A stretch of DNA of 43,241 nt from Bacteroidales bacterium (GCA_015060835.1 SUXT01000011.1:1-43241); one strand, 5' to 3'; positions 18,330-28,645 are shown, numbered from the stretch's first letter. Numbers and translations: made by a program. The notes: generated by a model from the sequence alone, not told the origin.

Positions 18330-18745
18330 TCCCTCTTGGATAAGAGGGAGTACCCGAAGGGGGAGGGAGTTCGAATGAAGACACAAGCAAAAAGTTTCAA
18401 ACTCCTCCGTCTTCAAACGCTTTTGCAGTTGAATAGACCTCGCAAGCTCGGCACTCCTTTGATATTATCGAAACTATGCTGCGCTCGTTGTAAATGTAAG
18501 TAAACTTCCATTCACTCGCTTGCTATAGTTTTAGGGAGCTAAAGCCCCGTCGTCGCAAAGCTCGTGCCAGCGAGTACAATGCGAGCTTGCTTGCAATTGT
18601 AAACGAGCGCAGCCGAGCTTCGCATAAAGCAAACATTGCTTATTACGCAATGTCCCCTTTAAGGGCAGGAACTTTTTAGAATAGTTTTTTATCCATTGAA
18701 GGATGGGTTGTACTTTTTAGGTATAATATCGCATAATCATTATAT
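18330..18745. repeat. Mosaic intergenic repeat block (several modules, inverted arms)
   Basis: CTCCCTCTTGGATAAGAGGGAG; CTCGCAAGCTCGGCACTCC (also at window start); 12-bp IR GCTGCGCTCGTT/AACGAGCGCAGC (18478-18489/18602-18613); GGTATAATATCGCATAATCATT. Confidence 0.75.
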
Positions 18746-18799
18746 AAAATTAACAGCACTGAGAATTAGAAGCACGAAAAGCATGAACATAGCAATGTG

Positions 18800-19291
18800 C
18801 TAATGCTCTGTCGTTTTAAGCAAAATTTCGTTTACGGCCCTCTTCAGAATATCCTTAGGCAGAAAACCTGTGCCAGCAGACGGATTACCCGTCATAGGGA
18901 CAAAAACAATTGTCGGCAAGGAAGTTATGCCGAACACTTCCGCTATTTCCTTATTATCGTCGACATTTACCTTATAAATATAGATATTGTCACGGTATTC
19001 CTCAGCCAACTCTTCAAGTATAGGAGACAATCTACGGCAAGGACCGCACCAATCTGCATAAAAGTCGATTATAGCAGGCTTGTCACCAAGATATTTCCAT
19101 TGAGTAGGTGAATTTTCAAAATCGACGACTCTTTTCAAGAATCCCTCCTTATCAAGTTTTATGGTTTTAGGCTCCGCACCAACTATATTCCTTTGAGCAT
19201 TGACATCATTGATAAAAAACAGTGAGAATGCCAACACAAATATCAAAAACAAGAATCTCTTCATATGAAAATATATAATGATAAAACACAA
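18800..19291 (-). CDS. Secreted/periplasmic thioredoxin-family protein
   Basis: Signal peptide; IDFYADWCGPCRRLSPILEELAEEY; start may be the internal MKRFLFLIF. Confidence 0.9.
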   Translation of the reverse strand: MCFIIIYFHMKRFLFLIFVLAFSLFFINDVNAQRNIVGAEPKTIKLDKEGFLKRVVDFENSPTQWKYLGDKPAIIDFYADWCGPCRRLSPILEELAEEYRDNIYIYKVNVDDNKEIAEVFGITSLPTIVFVPMTGNPSAGTGFLPKDILKRAVNEILLKTTEH

Positions 19292-19430
19292 ATTTCACCT
19301 CTAACATACTTAACATACAAAGATAATATTTGTTCCGAACATACACAAGAATATGCAGAAAAAGATTGATGATTTTCATACGGCACACAGTGATTAAAAC
19401 GCCAAAAACCGTTCTTTTGCTACTCGTTTT

Positions 19431-19480
19431 TCACCCCTATATACCTAATTTCACCCCTATATTCACTATTTCGCCCCTTT
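19431..19480. promoter_or_regulatory. Three direct repeats TCACCCCTAT/TCGCCCCTTT with exact 20-bp period
   Basis: TCACCCCTAT at 19431-19440 and 19451-19460, TCGCCCCTTT at 19471-19480, in the divergent intergenic region. Confidence 0.55.
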
Positions 19481-19622
19481 AATATGCTATCTATCAATGA
19501 AATATTGCAGTTTCGAAATCATTACTGAATTTTGTGTCAGATTTTGAAAAGAGCGCCATTGGATCGCCAAGTAAGAATCGTTTAAATTAAAGAAAAATAT
19601 AGGTAAAGTACATATTGAGATT

Positions 19623-21296
19623 ATGAGACACTATCTTGGATACATCGATGATGCAATAAAGAATTATTGGAACAATCCTGCCTTGACTAACTACGGCGGT
19701 AATACATATACATACGGTGACATTGCAGCAGGAATAGCAAAATACCACATATTGTTTGAAAAATGCAGTATAGACAAAGGCGATAAAATAGCCCTGTGTG
19801 GAAAAAACTCGGCAGAATGGTGCATCGCTTACCTTGCAGTGCTCACATATGACGCTGTTGCTGTACCATTGTTGTCGGACTTTCTCCCCAAGAATGTAGT
19901 TGAACTGACAAAAATTTCAGACAGCCGACTTATCCTTGTAGACGACGCAATAATGACAAGCTTCAAAAAGCACAAGGTAGCGGACGACTTTGCAGAAATA
20001 GAAAATTTCGGTGCAATTATCAATGTAAACGGCATAAAAATAATGCCCGAAAGCAACAATCTTCCGTCAAATATAGAAGAAGATGTAGAAAAGACATTTG
20101 CCACACGCTACCCCGGAGGAGTAACACCCAAACGCGTAAACTACGAAAAGAATAACCTTAACGCACTCTCGGTCATAAGTTTCACTTCAGGAACAAGCAG
20201 TTCACCCAAAGGAGTGATGATACCCGCACGTGCAATCTCAGCCAATCTCGAATTTGCACGCAAAGAGATGGAGGCTGAACCCGGATGGACAATATTGTCG
20301 ATACTGCCACTCGCACACATGTTCGGACAGGCATTCGACTTCATATTCCCATTCTCTAAAGGTTGCCACATATACATATTCACAGTAAAGCCCACCCCTG
20401 CCCGTCTGCTCGCAGCACTTGCCGAGGTAAAACCTTTCATGTTCCTTACCGTACCTTTGGTAATAGAAAAGGTATTCCGCTCAAAGGTAATGCCCGCACT
20501 TGAAAAACCGGCAATGCGCATACTCATGCACATCCCCGGCATTAAAGGACTGGTGCTTGGCAAGATAAGAAAACTGCTCATTGACACATTCGGCGGCAAC
20601 GTAGGAATCGGCGGCATAATACTCGGAGGAGCAGCCCTCAACAAAGAGGTTGAAGAACTGATGCACAAGATGAAGTTCCCCTACCTTGTAGGATACGGAA
20701 TGACAGAATGCGCCCCATTGATAGGCTACAAGAAATGGCAGGAATTTACCATGCGCTCATGTGGCGCTGTAGCACGCCCTTCGGTAGAGGTACGCATCGA
20801 CTCGGAGAACCCTGCAGAAATACCCGGAGAGATACAGGTACACGGGGACGCAGTGATGGTAGGATACTACAAGAACGAAAAGGCCACCAAAGAGGTCTTC
20901 ACTGCCGACGGATGGCTGAAGACAGGAGACATGGGAACAATGGATGCAAACGGCAATATGTATATAAGAGGCCGTTGCAAGAATATGATACTTACAGCCA
21001 ATGGCCAGAACATCTACCCCGAAGAGATAGAAGACATGGTCAACCAACTGCCCTACGTAACAGAATCACTGATTGTAGGACGCAAAAACACACTCGTTGC
21101 ACTCATTGTAGCCAACAGCGATGCAGCCACAGAAGCAGGTCTCAACGAAGAGGCCATGAATAAAGAAATAGAGAACAGCGTCTTTGCGCTCAACAAGGAG
21201 CTACCCTCATATAGCCAAATAACACAATGCGAAATACGCAAAGAGCCCTTTGAAAAAACCCCGAAATTAAGCATCAAGCGATTCATGTACAAGTAA
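19623..21296 (+). CDS. AMP-binding long-chain acyl-CoA synthetase-like (paralog 1)
   Basis: ISFTSGTSSSPKGVM P-loop, GYGMTECAP, DGWLKTGDMG, RCKNMILTANGQNIYPEEIE. Confidence 0.92.
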   Translation: MRHYLGYIDDAIKNYWNNPALTNYGGNTYTYGDIAAGIAKYHILFEKCSIDKGDKIALCGKNSAEWCIAYLAVLTYDAVAVPLLSDFLPKNVVELTKISDSRLILVDDAIMTSFKKHKVADDFAEIENFGAIINVNGIKIMPESNNLPSNIEEDVEKTFATRYPGGVTPKRVNYEKNNLNALSVISFTSGTSSSPKGVMIPARAISANLEFARKEMEAEPGWTILSILPLAHMFGQAFDFIFPFSKGCHIYIFTVKPTPARLLAALAEVKPFMFLTVPLVIEKVFRSKVMPALEKPAMRILMHIPGIKGLVLGKIRKLLIDTFGGNVGIGGIILGGAALNKEVEELMHKMKFPYLVGYGMTECAPLIGYKKWQEFTMRSCGAVARPSVEVRIDSENPAEIPGEIQVHGDAVMVGYYKNEKATKEVFTADGWLKTGDMGTMDANGNMYIRGRCKNMILTANGQNIYPEEIEDMVNQLPYVTESLIVGRKNTLVALIVANSDAATEAGLNEEAMNKEIENSVFALNKELPSYSQITQCEIRKEPFEKTPKLSIKRFMYK

Positions 21297-21450
21297 CACC
21301 ACTCTCAAAAGTTAACAAATAATAAAGTGTAAAAATATTAACACCGTAATTCAGTATTATTATACTTAATTTGAGTTAAACAACAAGAGAAAGCGTAAAT
21401 AAGTGAAGCAAAGCGCCCATATTTGCACAAAAATTAAAATTTGTGTAATT

Positions 21451-23127
21451 ATGGAACATTACTTGAATCATATTAATGCTGCAATCAAGCAGTATTGGGA
21501 TAAACCCGCTTTTTGCAATTTCGGTGCTGAAACACTTACATACGGCGATGTAGCTGCGGGTATTGAGAAATACCATATATTATTCAAAGAGTGCGGAATT
21601 AAGAAAGACGACAAGATTGCACTGTGTGCACGCAACTCTGCACAATGGGGAGTTGCTTACCTTGCAATAGTAACCTACGATGCAGTAATCGTACCGTTCC
21701 TTCCCGACTTTCTTCCAAAGTCAGTGGTAGAACTTTCTTGCTTCTCGGACTGTAAGATGCTTATTATGGACAATGACATACTCAGAGCATTCAACAGAGA
21801 GCAGGACATTTTCAAACCCTTTGAAGAGAAAGAAGGATTCCTTGGCGTCTACAACCTTATGAAAATGGAAGCTGTGGTATCATACGACAGCAACTTCGAA
21901 AAGGTATGTGCAGACCTCGATGGAAAATTCAGCCAAAAATTCCCCAAAGGAATAACTACTGAATCGGTCGACTACTCAAAGAGCAACGACGAAATGGAAC
22001 GTCTTGCACTCATCAGCTTCACATCAGGAACAAGCAGCGCCCCCAAAGGAGTAATGCTCCCTGTCAGAAGCCTCTCGTCGAACATCAGATTCGGCCACGC
22101 AGCAATCCCCGCAAACCCCGGCGGACACATCCTGTCCATACTGCCGCTTGCCCATATGTTCGGAATGACATTCGACTTCCTCTACCCCCTCTCGGTAGGA
22201 TGCAAGATAACAATGCTTACACAGAAGCCGACACCCGCCCGTCTGCTCGCAGCATTGGCAGAAGTGAAGCCATTCATGTTCCTCACCGTGCCTATGGTGA
22301 TAGAAAAGGTATTCAAGTCTAAGGTAATTCCTACACTGAATAAACCTGCGATGAGAATAGCCTTGGCCATCCCCGGACTGAACAAGCTCATCCTCAAAGG
22401 AGTACGCAACAAGCTCTACAACACCTTTGGCGGCAACCTTCTCCATGGAGTAATCATAGGCGGAGCAGCCCTCAACAAAGAGGTTGAGATGTGGATGAAA
22501 AAGATGAAGTTCCCCTACTGTGTAGGTTACGGAATGACCGAGTGCGGTCCCATCATATCATTCCGCCATTGGACAGAGTTCACACCCACTTCTTGTGGAG
22601 CGCTTGTACGCTACCTTGAATTGCGCATAGACTCCAACAACCCCGCGAAGGTACTCGGAGAGATACAGGTAAAAGGCGATAACGTAATGCTCGGATACTA
22701 TAAGAACGAAGAAGCAACACGTGCAGCCTTCACAAAAGACGGATGGATGCGCACAGGCGACATGGGCCTTTTCGACAAGAAAGAGAACGTATATATAAAA
22801 GGACGTTGCAAGAATATGATACTCTCTGCCAGCGGCCAGAATATATACCCCGAGGAGATAGAAGACAAGTTGAACAACATCCCTTACGTAGTGGAATCGT
22901 TGGCAGTGGGACGCAAGAACGCTATCATCGGACTCATTGTTCCCAACTGGGATGCAGTAAAAGCCGACGGCCTGACACGCGAAGAACTTGAAAAGATGAT
23001 TCGCGAAGAGATAAAGAAGATAAACGTCGACCTCCCGGCATACAGCCGTGTAAATGACATAGAATTAAGACCTGATCCGTTTGAAAAAACTCCCAAGCAG
23101 AGCATCAAACGCTTCATGTATCAATAA
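21451..23127 (+). CDS. AMP-binding long-chain acyl-CoA synthetase-like (paralog 2)
   Basis: Same motifs; start set at MEHYLNH by alignment with paralog 3. Confidence 0.92.
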   Translation: MEHYLNHINAAIKQYWDKPAFCNFGAETLTYGDVAAGIEKYHILFKECGIKKDDKIALCARNSAQWGVAYLAIVTYDAVIVPFLPDFLPKSVVELSCFSDCKMLIMDNDILRAFNREQDIFKPFEEKEGFLGVYNLMKMEAVVSYDSNFEKVCADLDGKFSQKFPKGITTESVDYSKSNDEMERLALISFTSGTSSAPKGVMLPVRSLSSNIRFGHAAIPANPGGHILSILPLAHMFGMTFDFLYPLSVGCKITMLTQKPTPARLLAALAEVKPFMFLTVPMVIEKVFKSKVIPTLNKPAMRIALAIPGLNKLILKGVRNKLYNTFGGNLLHGVIIGGAALNKEVEMWMKKMKFPYCVGYGMTECGPIISFRHWTEFTPTSCGALVRYLELRIDSNNPAKVLGEIQVKGDNVMLGYYKNEEATRAAFTKDGWMRTGDMGLFDKKENVYIKGRCKNMILSASGQNIYPEEIEDKLNNIPYVVESLAVGRKNAIIGLIVPNWDAVKADGLTREELEKMIREEIKKINVDLPAYSRVNDIELRPDPFEKTPKQSIKRFMYQ

Positions 23128-23146
23128 TAACACAAAACTACAACAC

Positions 23147-23183
23147 AAACAGCCGTCCTCCCAACAGAGAGACGGCTGTTTTT
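23147..23183 (+). terminator. Terminator after acyl-CoA synthetase paralog 2
   Basis: AACAGCCGTC-tcccaacagaga-GACGGCTGTTTTT. Confidence 0.7.
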
Positions 23184-23228
23184 AAAACAACACACACAAA
23201 AGCAAATTTATTATTTAAATTAGAACTT

Positions 23229-24905
23229 ATGGAACACTATCTGAACCATTTTGCCGAATCAGTGAAAAAATACTGGGATTCTCCCATGTTCACAAACTTC
23301 GGCGCAAACACCTTGACATACGGCGACGTAGCACGCGGAATAGAAAAATACCATATTCTATTCAATGAGTGCGGTATCTCTAAAGGAGATAAAATAGCAC
23401 TCTGCGCAAGAAACTCTGCCGAGTGGGGTATGGCATTCATGGCAATCGTAACATACGACGCCGTGATAGTGCCCCTGCTACCCGATTTTCTTCCGAAATC
23501 GGTAGTCGAGTTGTCATGCTTTGCAGACTCAAAGATTCTCATAGCCGACTCCACCTGTTATAACGGATTCAAAGACGACAAGGATGCACTCGCAATAATA
23601 GAGGGGAAAGAGGAATTCCTCGGCATATTGGATGTAAAGGAGATGAAACCCTTTGCAACCTTCAACCCCAAATTTAAGGAAGCTACCGAAGCATGGGATA
23701 ATCTCTTCGCACAGAAATTCCCTGCCGGCGTAACAGCCGAAATGGTCAACTACAAGAAAGACGAAAAGGCACTTGACGACCTTGCTCTTATCAGCTTCAC
23801 ATCAGGAACAACAAGTTCACCCAAAGGAGTAATGCTTCAGGCACGCAGCATCTCAGTAAACCTCGACTTTGCTCTGCGCAAGATACCCTTGAAGCCCGCA
23901 GGACACATACTTTCGGTACTCCCGTTGGCACACATGTTCGGACTCACATTCGACTTCCTCTTCCCCATGGCAGGAGGATGCCACATCACCATCCTCGGTG
24001 CAAAACCCACACCCGCAAAGATGCTCGCAGCATTCGCAGTGGTAAAACCCTTCATGTTCCTCACCGTACCTTTGGTACTCGAAAAGATATTCCGTTCAAA
24101 GGTAATCCCCACACTGCGCAAACCCGCAATGCGAATAATGCTCTCAATCCCCGGAGTAAGAAATATCATTCTCTCGGGTGTCCGCAAAAAACTTCTTGCA
24201 ACATTCGGCGGTGAACTCACTCAAGGCTTCCTCATCGGTGGAGCAGCCCTCAACAAGGAGGTAGAAGACACAATGCGCAAGATAGGTATCCCCTACTCTG
24301 TAGGCTACGGCATGACAGAGTGCGGTCCCCTTATCTCATACTGCGACAAGAGCGAATTTGCAGCCGGCTCATGCGGTAAGCCCGCTCGTCCTATAGAATT
24401 GAGAATAGACTCGCCCCGCCCCTCAAAAGTACTCGGCGAGATACAGGTGAAAGGCCCCTTTGTAATGATGGGATACTACAAGAACGAAGAGGCTACAAAG
24501 GCAGTATTCACCGGCGACGGATGGCTCAAGACAGGAGACATGGGTATCCTCGACTACAAAGAGAACGTATTCATCAAAGGACGTTGCAAGAACATGATAC
24601 TTACCTCAAGCGGACAGAACGTCTACCCCGAAGAGATTGAAGACAAACTCAACTCAATCCCCTTTGTGTCAGAATCACTCGCAGTAGGCCGCAAGAACTC
24701 AATCATAGCCCTTATTGTAGTAGACTGGGCAGCAGCCAAGAGCGCAGGCATCGAAGCTGAAGCATTGAAACAGCAGTTGCGCGACGAGGTAATGAAGATG
24801 AACAGCGAACTTCCCGCATACAGCCGCATCAACGACTGCGAGTTCCGCGACGAACCCTTCGAAAAGACACCCAAGCAGAGCATCAAGCGATTCATGTACC
24901 AGTAA
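23229..24905 (+). CDS. AMP-binding long-chain acyl-CoA synthetase-like (paralog 3)
   Basis: ISFTSGTTSSPKGVM, GYGMTECGP, DGWLKTGDMG, RCKNMILTSSGQNVYPEEIE. Confidence 0.92.
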   Translation: MEHYLNHFAESVKKYWDSPMFTNFGANTLTYGDVARGIEKYHILFNECGISKGDKIALCARNSAEWGMAFMAIVTYDAVIVPLLPDFLPKSVVELSCFADSKILIADSTCYNGFKDDKDALAIIEGKEEFLGILDVKEMKPFATFNPKFKEATEAWDNLFAQKFPAGVTAEMVNYKKDEKALDDLALISFTSGTTSSPKGVMLQARSISVNLDFALRKIPLKPAGHILSVLPLAHMFGLTFDFLFPMAGGCHITILGAKPTPAKMLAAFAVVKPFMFLTVPLVLEKIFRSKVIPTLRKPAMRIMLSIPGVRNIILSGVRKKLLATFGGELTQGFLIGGAALNKEVEDTMRKIGIPYSVGYGMTECGPLISYCDKSEFAAGSCGKPARPIELRIDSPRPSKVLGEIQVKGPFVMMGYYKNEEATKAVFTGDGWLKTGDMGILDYKENVFIKGRCKNMILTSSGQNVYPEEIEDKLNSIPFVSESLAVGRKNSIIALIVVDWAAAKSAGIEAEALKQQLRDEVMKMNSELPAYSRINDCEFRDEPFEKTPKQSIKRFMYQ

Positions 24906-24925
24906 ATCGCAATTACATAGCAATA

Positions 24926-24961
24926 GAGACCTCCAATGCATAATAAACTGGAGGTCTCTAT
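24926..24961 (+). terminator. Terminator after acyl-CoA synthetase paralog 3
   Basis: AGAGACCTCCA..TGGAGGTCTCT then T/A-rich run. Confidence 0.7.
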
Positions 24962-25121
24962 TATTATATAGTACGAAATCTATAGTACGAAATCAAACGA
25001 TTTTTTGTTCTAAAATCCGCTTCGATTTTTCTATTTGCTGAATAATACTTATCTTTGCAGTTCACAACTGCGCAAACAGCGGTTATTTTTACTGACAAGA
25101 ATAAAAAACAAAATAAAGATT

Positions 25122-26402
25122 ATGGAAAGAGACAACACAGTATTCCAGCTCATAGAGAAAGAGCACAGACGCCAGCTTAAAGGCATCGAACTCATCGCAT
25201 CAGAAAACTTCGTAAGCAACGAAGTGATGCAGGCAATGGGTTCATTCCTCACAAACAAATACGCAGAAGGTTACCCCGGCAAACGCTATTACGGCGGTTG
25301 CGAAGTGGTTGATATAGTAGAAAATATCGCACGCGAAAGACTCAAAAAACTGTTCAACGCCGAATGGGTAAATGTACAACCCCACTCAGGTGCACAGGCC
25401 AACGCAGCAGTATTCCTTGCAGTGCTCAACCCCGGCGACAAGTTCATGGGACTCAACCTCGCACACGGCGGACACCTCTCACACGGTTCAGCCGTAAACA
25501 CATCAGGAATCCTCTACACCCCCTGTGAATACAACCTCAACAAGGAGACAGGCCGCGTAGATTACGAACAGATGGCAGAAGTAGCAGAGCGCGAACGCCC
25601 CAAACTCATCATCGGTGGCGGCTCGGCCTACTCACGCGAGTGGGACTACAAGCGCATGCGCGAAATAGCCGACAGCGTAGGCGCACTCCTCATGGTTGAC
25701 ATGGCACACCCCGCAGGACTCATCGCAGCAGGCCTGCTCAACAACCCCCTTGAGTATGCCCACATAGTAACATCAACCACCCACAAGACACTCCGCGGTC
25801 CCCGTGGCGGTGTAATCCTCTTGGGCAAGGACTTCCCCAACCCCTGGGGCAAGACAACACCCAAAGGCGAGATAAAGATGATGTCTCAGTTGCTCGACTC
25901 AGCAGTATTCCCCGGCATACAGGGCGGTCCTCTGGAGCACGTTATTGCAGCAAAGGCAGTAGCATTCGGCGAAGCATTGCAGCCCTCATTCAAAGAGTAC
26001 CAGGCTCAGGTGCAGAAAAACGCAGCAGCACTTGCCAACGCACTCATTGAGCGCGGCTTCGGCATCGTATCAGGCGGAACAGACAACCACTCAATGCTTG
26101 TAGACCTCCGCGGCAAATACCCCGAACTCACAGGTAAGGTAGCCGAAAAGGCACTCGTTGCAGCCGACATCACAGCAAACAAGAACATGGTACCCTTCGA
26201 CACACGCAGCGCATTCCAGACCTCAGGTATCCGTTTGGGAACACCCGCTATCACCACTCGTGGAGTGAAAGAGGACTTCATGCCCGTAATTGCCGAAATG
26301 ATAGAGACAGTGCTCAACGCACCCGAAGACGAAAAGGTAATAGCTACAGTACGTCGTCGCGTAAACGAGTACATGAGCGAATACCCCCTCTTTGCATACT
26401 AA
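25122..26402 (+). CDS. glyA: Serine hydroxymethyltransferase
   Basis: [51 protein letters not shown]; start set at MERDNTVFQ. Confidence 0.98.
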   Translation: MERDNTVFQLIEKEHRRQLKGIELIASENFVSNEVMQAMGSFLTNKYAEGYPGKRYYGGCEVVDIVENIARERLKKLFNAEWVNVQPHSGAQANAAVFLAVLNPGDKFMGLNLAHGGHLSHGSAVNTSGILYTPCEYNLNKETGRVDYEQMAEVAERERPKLIIGGGSAYSREWDYKRMREIADSVGALLMVDMAHPAGLIAAGLLNNPLEYAHIVTSTTHKTLRGPRGGVILLGKDFPNPWGKTTPKGEIKMMSQLLDSAVFPGIQGGPLEHVIAAKAVAFGEALQPSFKEYQAQVQKNAAALANALIERGFGIVSGGTDNHSMLVDLRGKYPELTGKVAEKALVAADITANKNMVPFDTRSAFQTSGIRLGTPAITTRGVKEDFMPVIAEMIETVLNAPEDEKVIATVRRRVNEYMSEYPLFAY

Positions 26403-26428
26403 TCAAAGAGTATATTTCCAAATACCAC

Positions 26429-26460
26429 AGAGGACGGAGTTTTTACTCCGTCCTCTTGTT
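26429..26460 (+). terminator. glyA: glyA terminator
   Basis: AGAGGACGGAGTTTTTACTCCGTCCTCTTGTTTTT. Confidence 0.8.
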
Positions 26461-26471
26461 TTTCTGATTTT

Positions 26472-26502
26472 ACAGCTTCTTAGAAGCTGTTTGAATTTTA
26501 TT
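26472..26502 (+). repeat. Remnant of element D termini (abutting right and left ends)
   Basis: ACAGCTTCTTAGAAGCTGTTTGAATTTTATT. Confidence 0.6.
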
Positions 26503-26582
26503 TAATGATTATCAAATTATTACCTAAAATGCAACGTTGCATTGCAATGTCGGTGGAAATAAGTAACTTGAAAAGTTGTCCC

Positions 26583-26890
26583 ACTTTAAGCTAATCTTTG
26601 GACACATCTTTCAGTTTTTATATTTTGCTAATCTCTTTAAAATAAGAAACTTAAAAAGCTATCCCTCTTAAAGGGGGACGAGAACTTTTTTCTCGGAAAA
26701 AAGTTCGGAGGGGGTTCTTAACCCATCGTACTACAATAAACCATACTACGCGAGGAAAACCCCTCCGTCTTCAAAAACTGTCGTTTTTGAATCCACCTCC
26801 CCTTTAAGGGCAGGAACTTTTTAGAATAGTTTTTTTATCCATTGAAGGATGTGGTTGTACTTCTTAGGTATAATATCGCATAATCATTAT
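26583..26890 (+). repeat. Mosaic intergenic repeat, uninterrupted copy
   Basis: Same module order as 6886-7470 without element C. Confidence 0.85.
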
Positions 26891-26936
26891 AAACAAAAAA
26901 CTGTTTGAATCCGTGGATTCAAACAGTTTTTTGTTT
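26891..26936 (-). terminator. Terminator of CCA/HD nucleotidyltransferase gene
   Basis: AAACAAAAAACTGTTTGAATCCgtGGATTCAAACAGTTTTTTGTTT, perfect palindrome. Confidence 0.8.
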
Positions 26937-26953
26937 ACTGAACAGCCTGCTCA

Positions 26954-28393
26954 TCAAGGCATATTGACGGGGACAAGCCCCTTTTCTGCAGCCTTTTTAA
27001 GAATGTGTTCGAGCGCCGCATCATGTTCATTGGGAATGACACCATCGAGAATGGCATCCTTCACAGAACTTTTCAACTGCCCCACAAGAGCACAAGGAGT
27101 AAGGCCGAAGATGCGCATAATCTCCTCACCGTCGACAGGCGGTTGGAAGTTACGTATGCGATCCTTCTCCTCAATATCCTTCAGTTTCTTTCGCACAATT
27201 CGGAAATTATCCAGGAACTTCTGCTTGCGCACCTCATTCTTGGATGTGATATCAGCCTCGCACAACAACATAAGATCGTCAATATCATCGCCCGCATCGA
27301 ACAACAGACGGCGCACGGCTGAATCGGTTACAATATCATCGGCAATGGCTATGGGACGCATATGCAGCCCCACCAGTTTTGCCACATAACGCATCTTTTC
27401 GTTAAGCGGCATTTTGAACTCCTTGAAGATCTGCGGCACCATCTTTTCGCCCACCACATTATGATTGTGGAAAGTCCAGAACTGCACAGGATCCCATCTT
27501 TTCGTACGCGGTTTGCCAATATCGTGCAACAGTGCCGCCCAGCGCAACCACAGATTGTCGCTCTTCGCCGCCACATTATCGAGCACTTCGAGTGTGTGGT
27601 AGAACATCTCCTTATGGCTCTTGTTGTTCTTCGTCTCCACACCCTGCAAAGCCGCCAACTGCGGGAATATCAGCGGTAACAGGCCGCAACGGTCAAGTTC
27701 TATAAACCCCTTCGATGGAGTGCGTGAAAGGAGAATCTTATTAAGTTCCTCGTTAATTCTCTCGCGCGAAATAATCTTTATACGCTCCTTGTTCTCGCAA
27801 AGAGCATCGAAAGTCTCATCATCTATATAAAAATTGAGTTGGGTGGCGAAACGCACACAGCGCATCATGCGCAAAGGGTCGTCCGAGAAGGTTATCCCCG
27901 GCTCCAAAGGCGTGCGGATAATCCTGTCTTCAAGGTCGTAGACACCATCGAAAGGGTCGACAAGTTCGCCGAAGCGCTCACCGTTCATGCAGATAGCCAG
28001 TGCATTGATGGTAAAGTCGCGGCGGTTCTGGTCATCTTCCAACGTACCGTCCTCCACAATGGGATTGCGTGAATCGTGGCTGTACGACTCTCGTCGGGCA
28101 CCAACAAACTCTATCTCTTCGTCGCGGTATTTCACCTGTGCCGTGCCGAAATTGGCATACACCGCAAGATGTGCGCCCTTTCCCAGTTTTTTACTGAAAG
28201 CACGCGCCATCTCAATACCCTTGCCCACGACAACCACATCGATATCCTTCGAAGGGCGTTGCAAAAAAATATCGCGGACATATCCACCCACAATATAGCA
28301 CTCCATTCCAAGTTCGTCGGCTGTTTGAGAAATTTTACGGAATATGGGTTTATCGAGTATTTTAATCAGTTCTTCTTTAGTAGGTATATACAT
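26954..28393 (-). CDS. CCA tRNA nucleotidyltransferase / HD-domain poly(A) polymerase family
   Basis: CYIVGGYVRDIFLQRPSKDIDVVVVG, RRDFTINALAI, DPLRMMRCVRFATQL, LLHDIGKPRTK. Confidence 0.93.
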   Translation of the reverse strand: MYIPTKEELIKILDKPIFRKISQTADELGMECYIVGGYVRDIFLQRPSKDIDVVVVGKGIEMARAFSKKLGKGAHLAVYANFGTAQVKYRDEEIEFVGARRESYSHDSRNPIVEDGTLEDDQNRRDFTINALAICMNGERFGELVDPFDGVYDLEDRIIRTPLEPGITFSDDPLRMMRCVRFATQLNFYIDDETFDALCENKERIKIISRERINEELNKILLSRTPSKGFIELDRCGLLPLIFPQLAALQGVETKNNKSHKEMFYHTLEVLDNVAAKSDNLWLRWAALLHDIGKPRTKRWDPVQFWTFHNHNVVGEKMVPQIFKEFKMPLNEKMRYVAKLVGLHMRPIAIADDIVTDSAVRRLLFDAGDDIDDLMLLCEADITSKNEVRKQKFLDNFRIVRKKLKDIEEKDRIRNFQPPVDGEEIMRIFGLTPCALVGQLKSSVKDAILDGVIPNEHDAALEHILKKAAEKGLVPVNMP

Positions 28394-28451
28394 AATATAT
28401 CATATTTAGTAACATAAACAGTCTTTTACACCCACAGTGACGAAAGACCAT

Positions 28452-28645
28452 TTAAGAAGCTGTTTGAATTTTATTAGAAAATAATTTTATATTTGCGCTG
28501 TTCATTTCGGCTTATTTGAGTCTATTTTGGCATCTTTTCTTTCTTATTTTTTGGAAATAGCCCGCTATTCCCTGCAAAATGCGAAAGAAAATATACTCAA
28601 AATATCTCTCAAATAATTCCGAAATAAAATTCAAACAACTTCTAA
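28452..28645 (+). mobile_element. MITE-like element 'D' copy 2
   Basis: TTAAGAAGCTGTTTGAATTTTATTAGAAAATAATTTTATATTTGCG... ATAAAATTCAAACAACTTCT; right terminus slightly degenerate. Confidence 0.85.
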
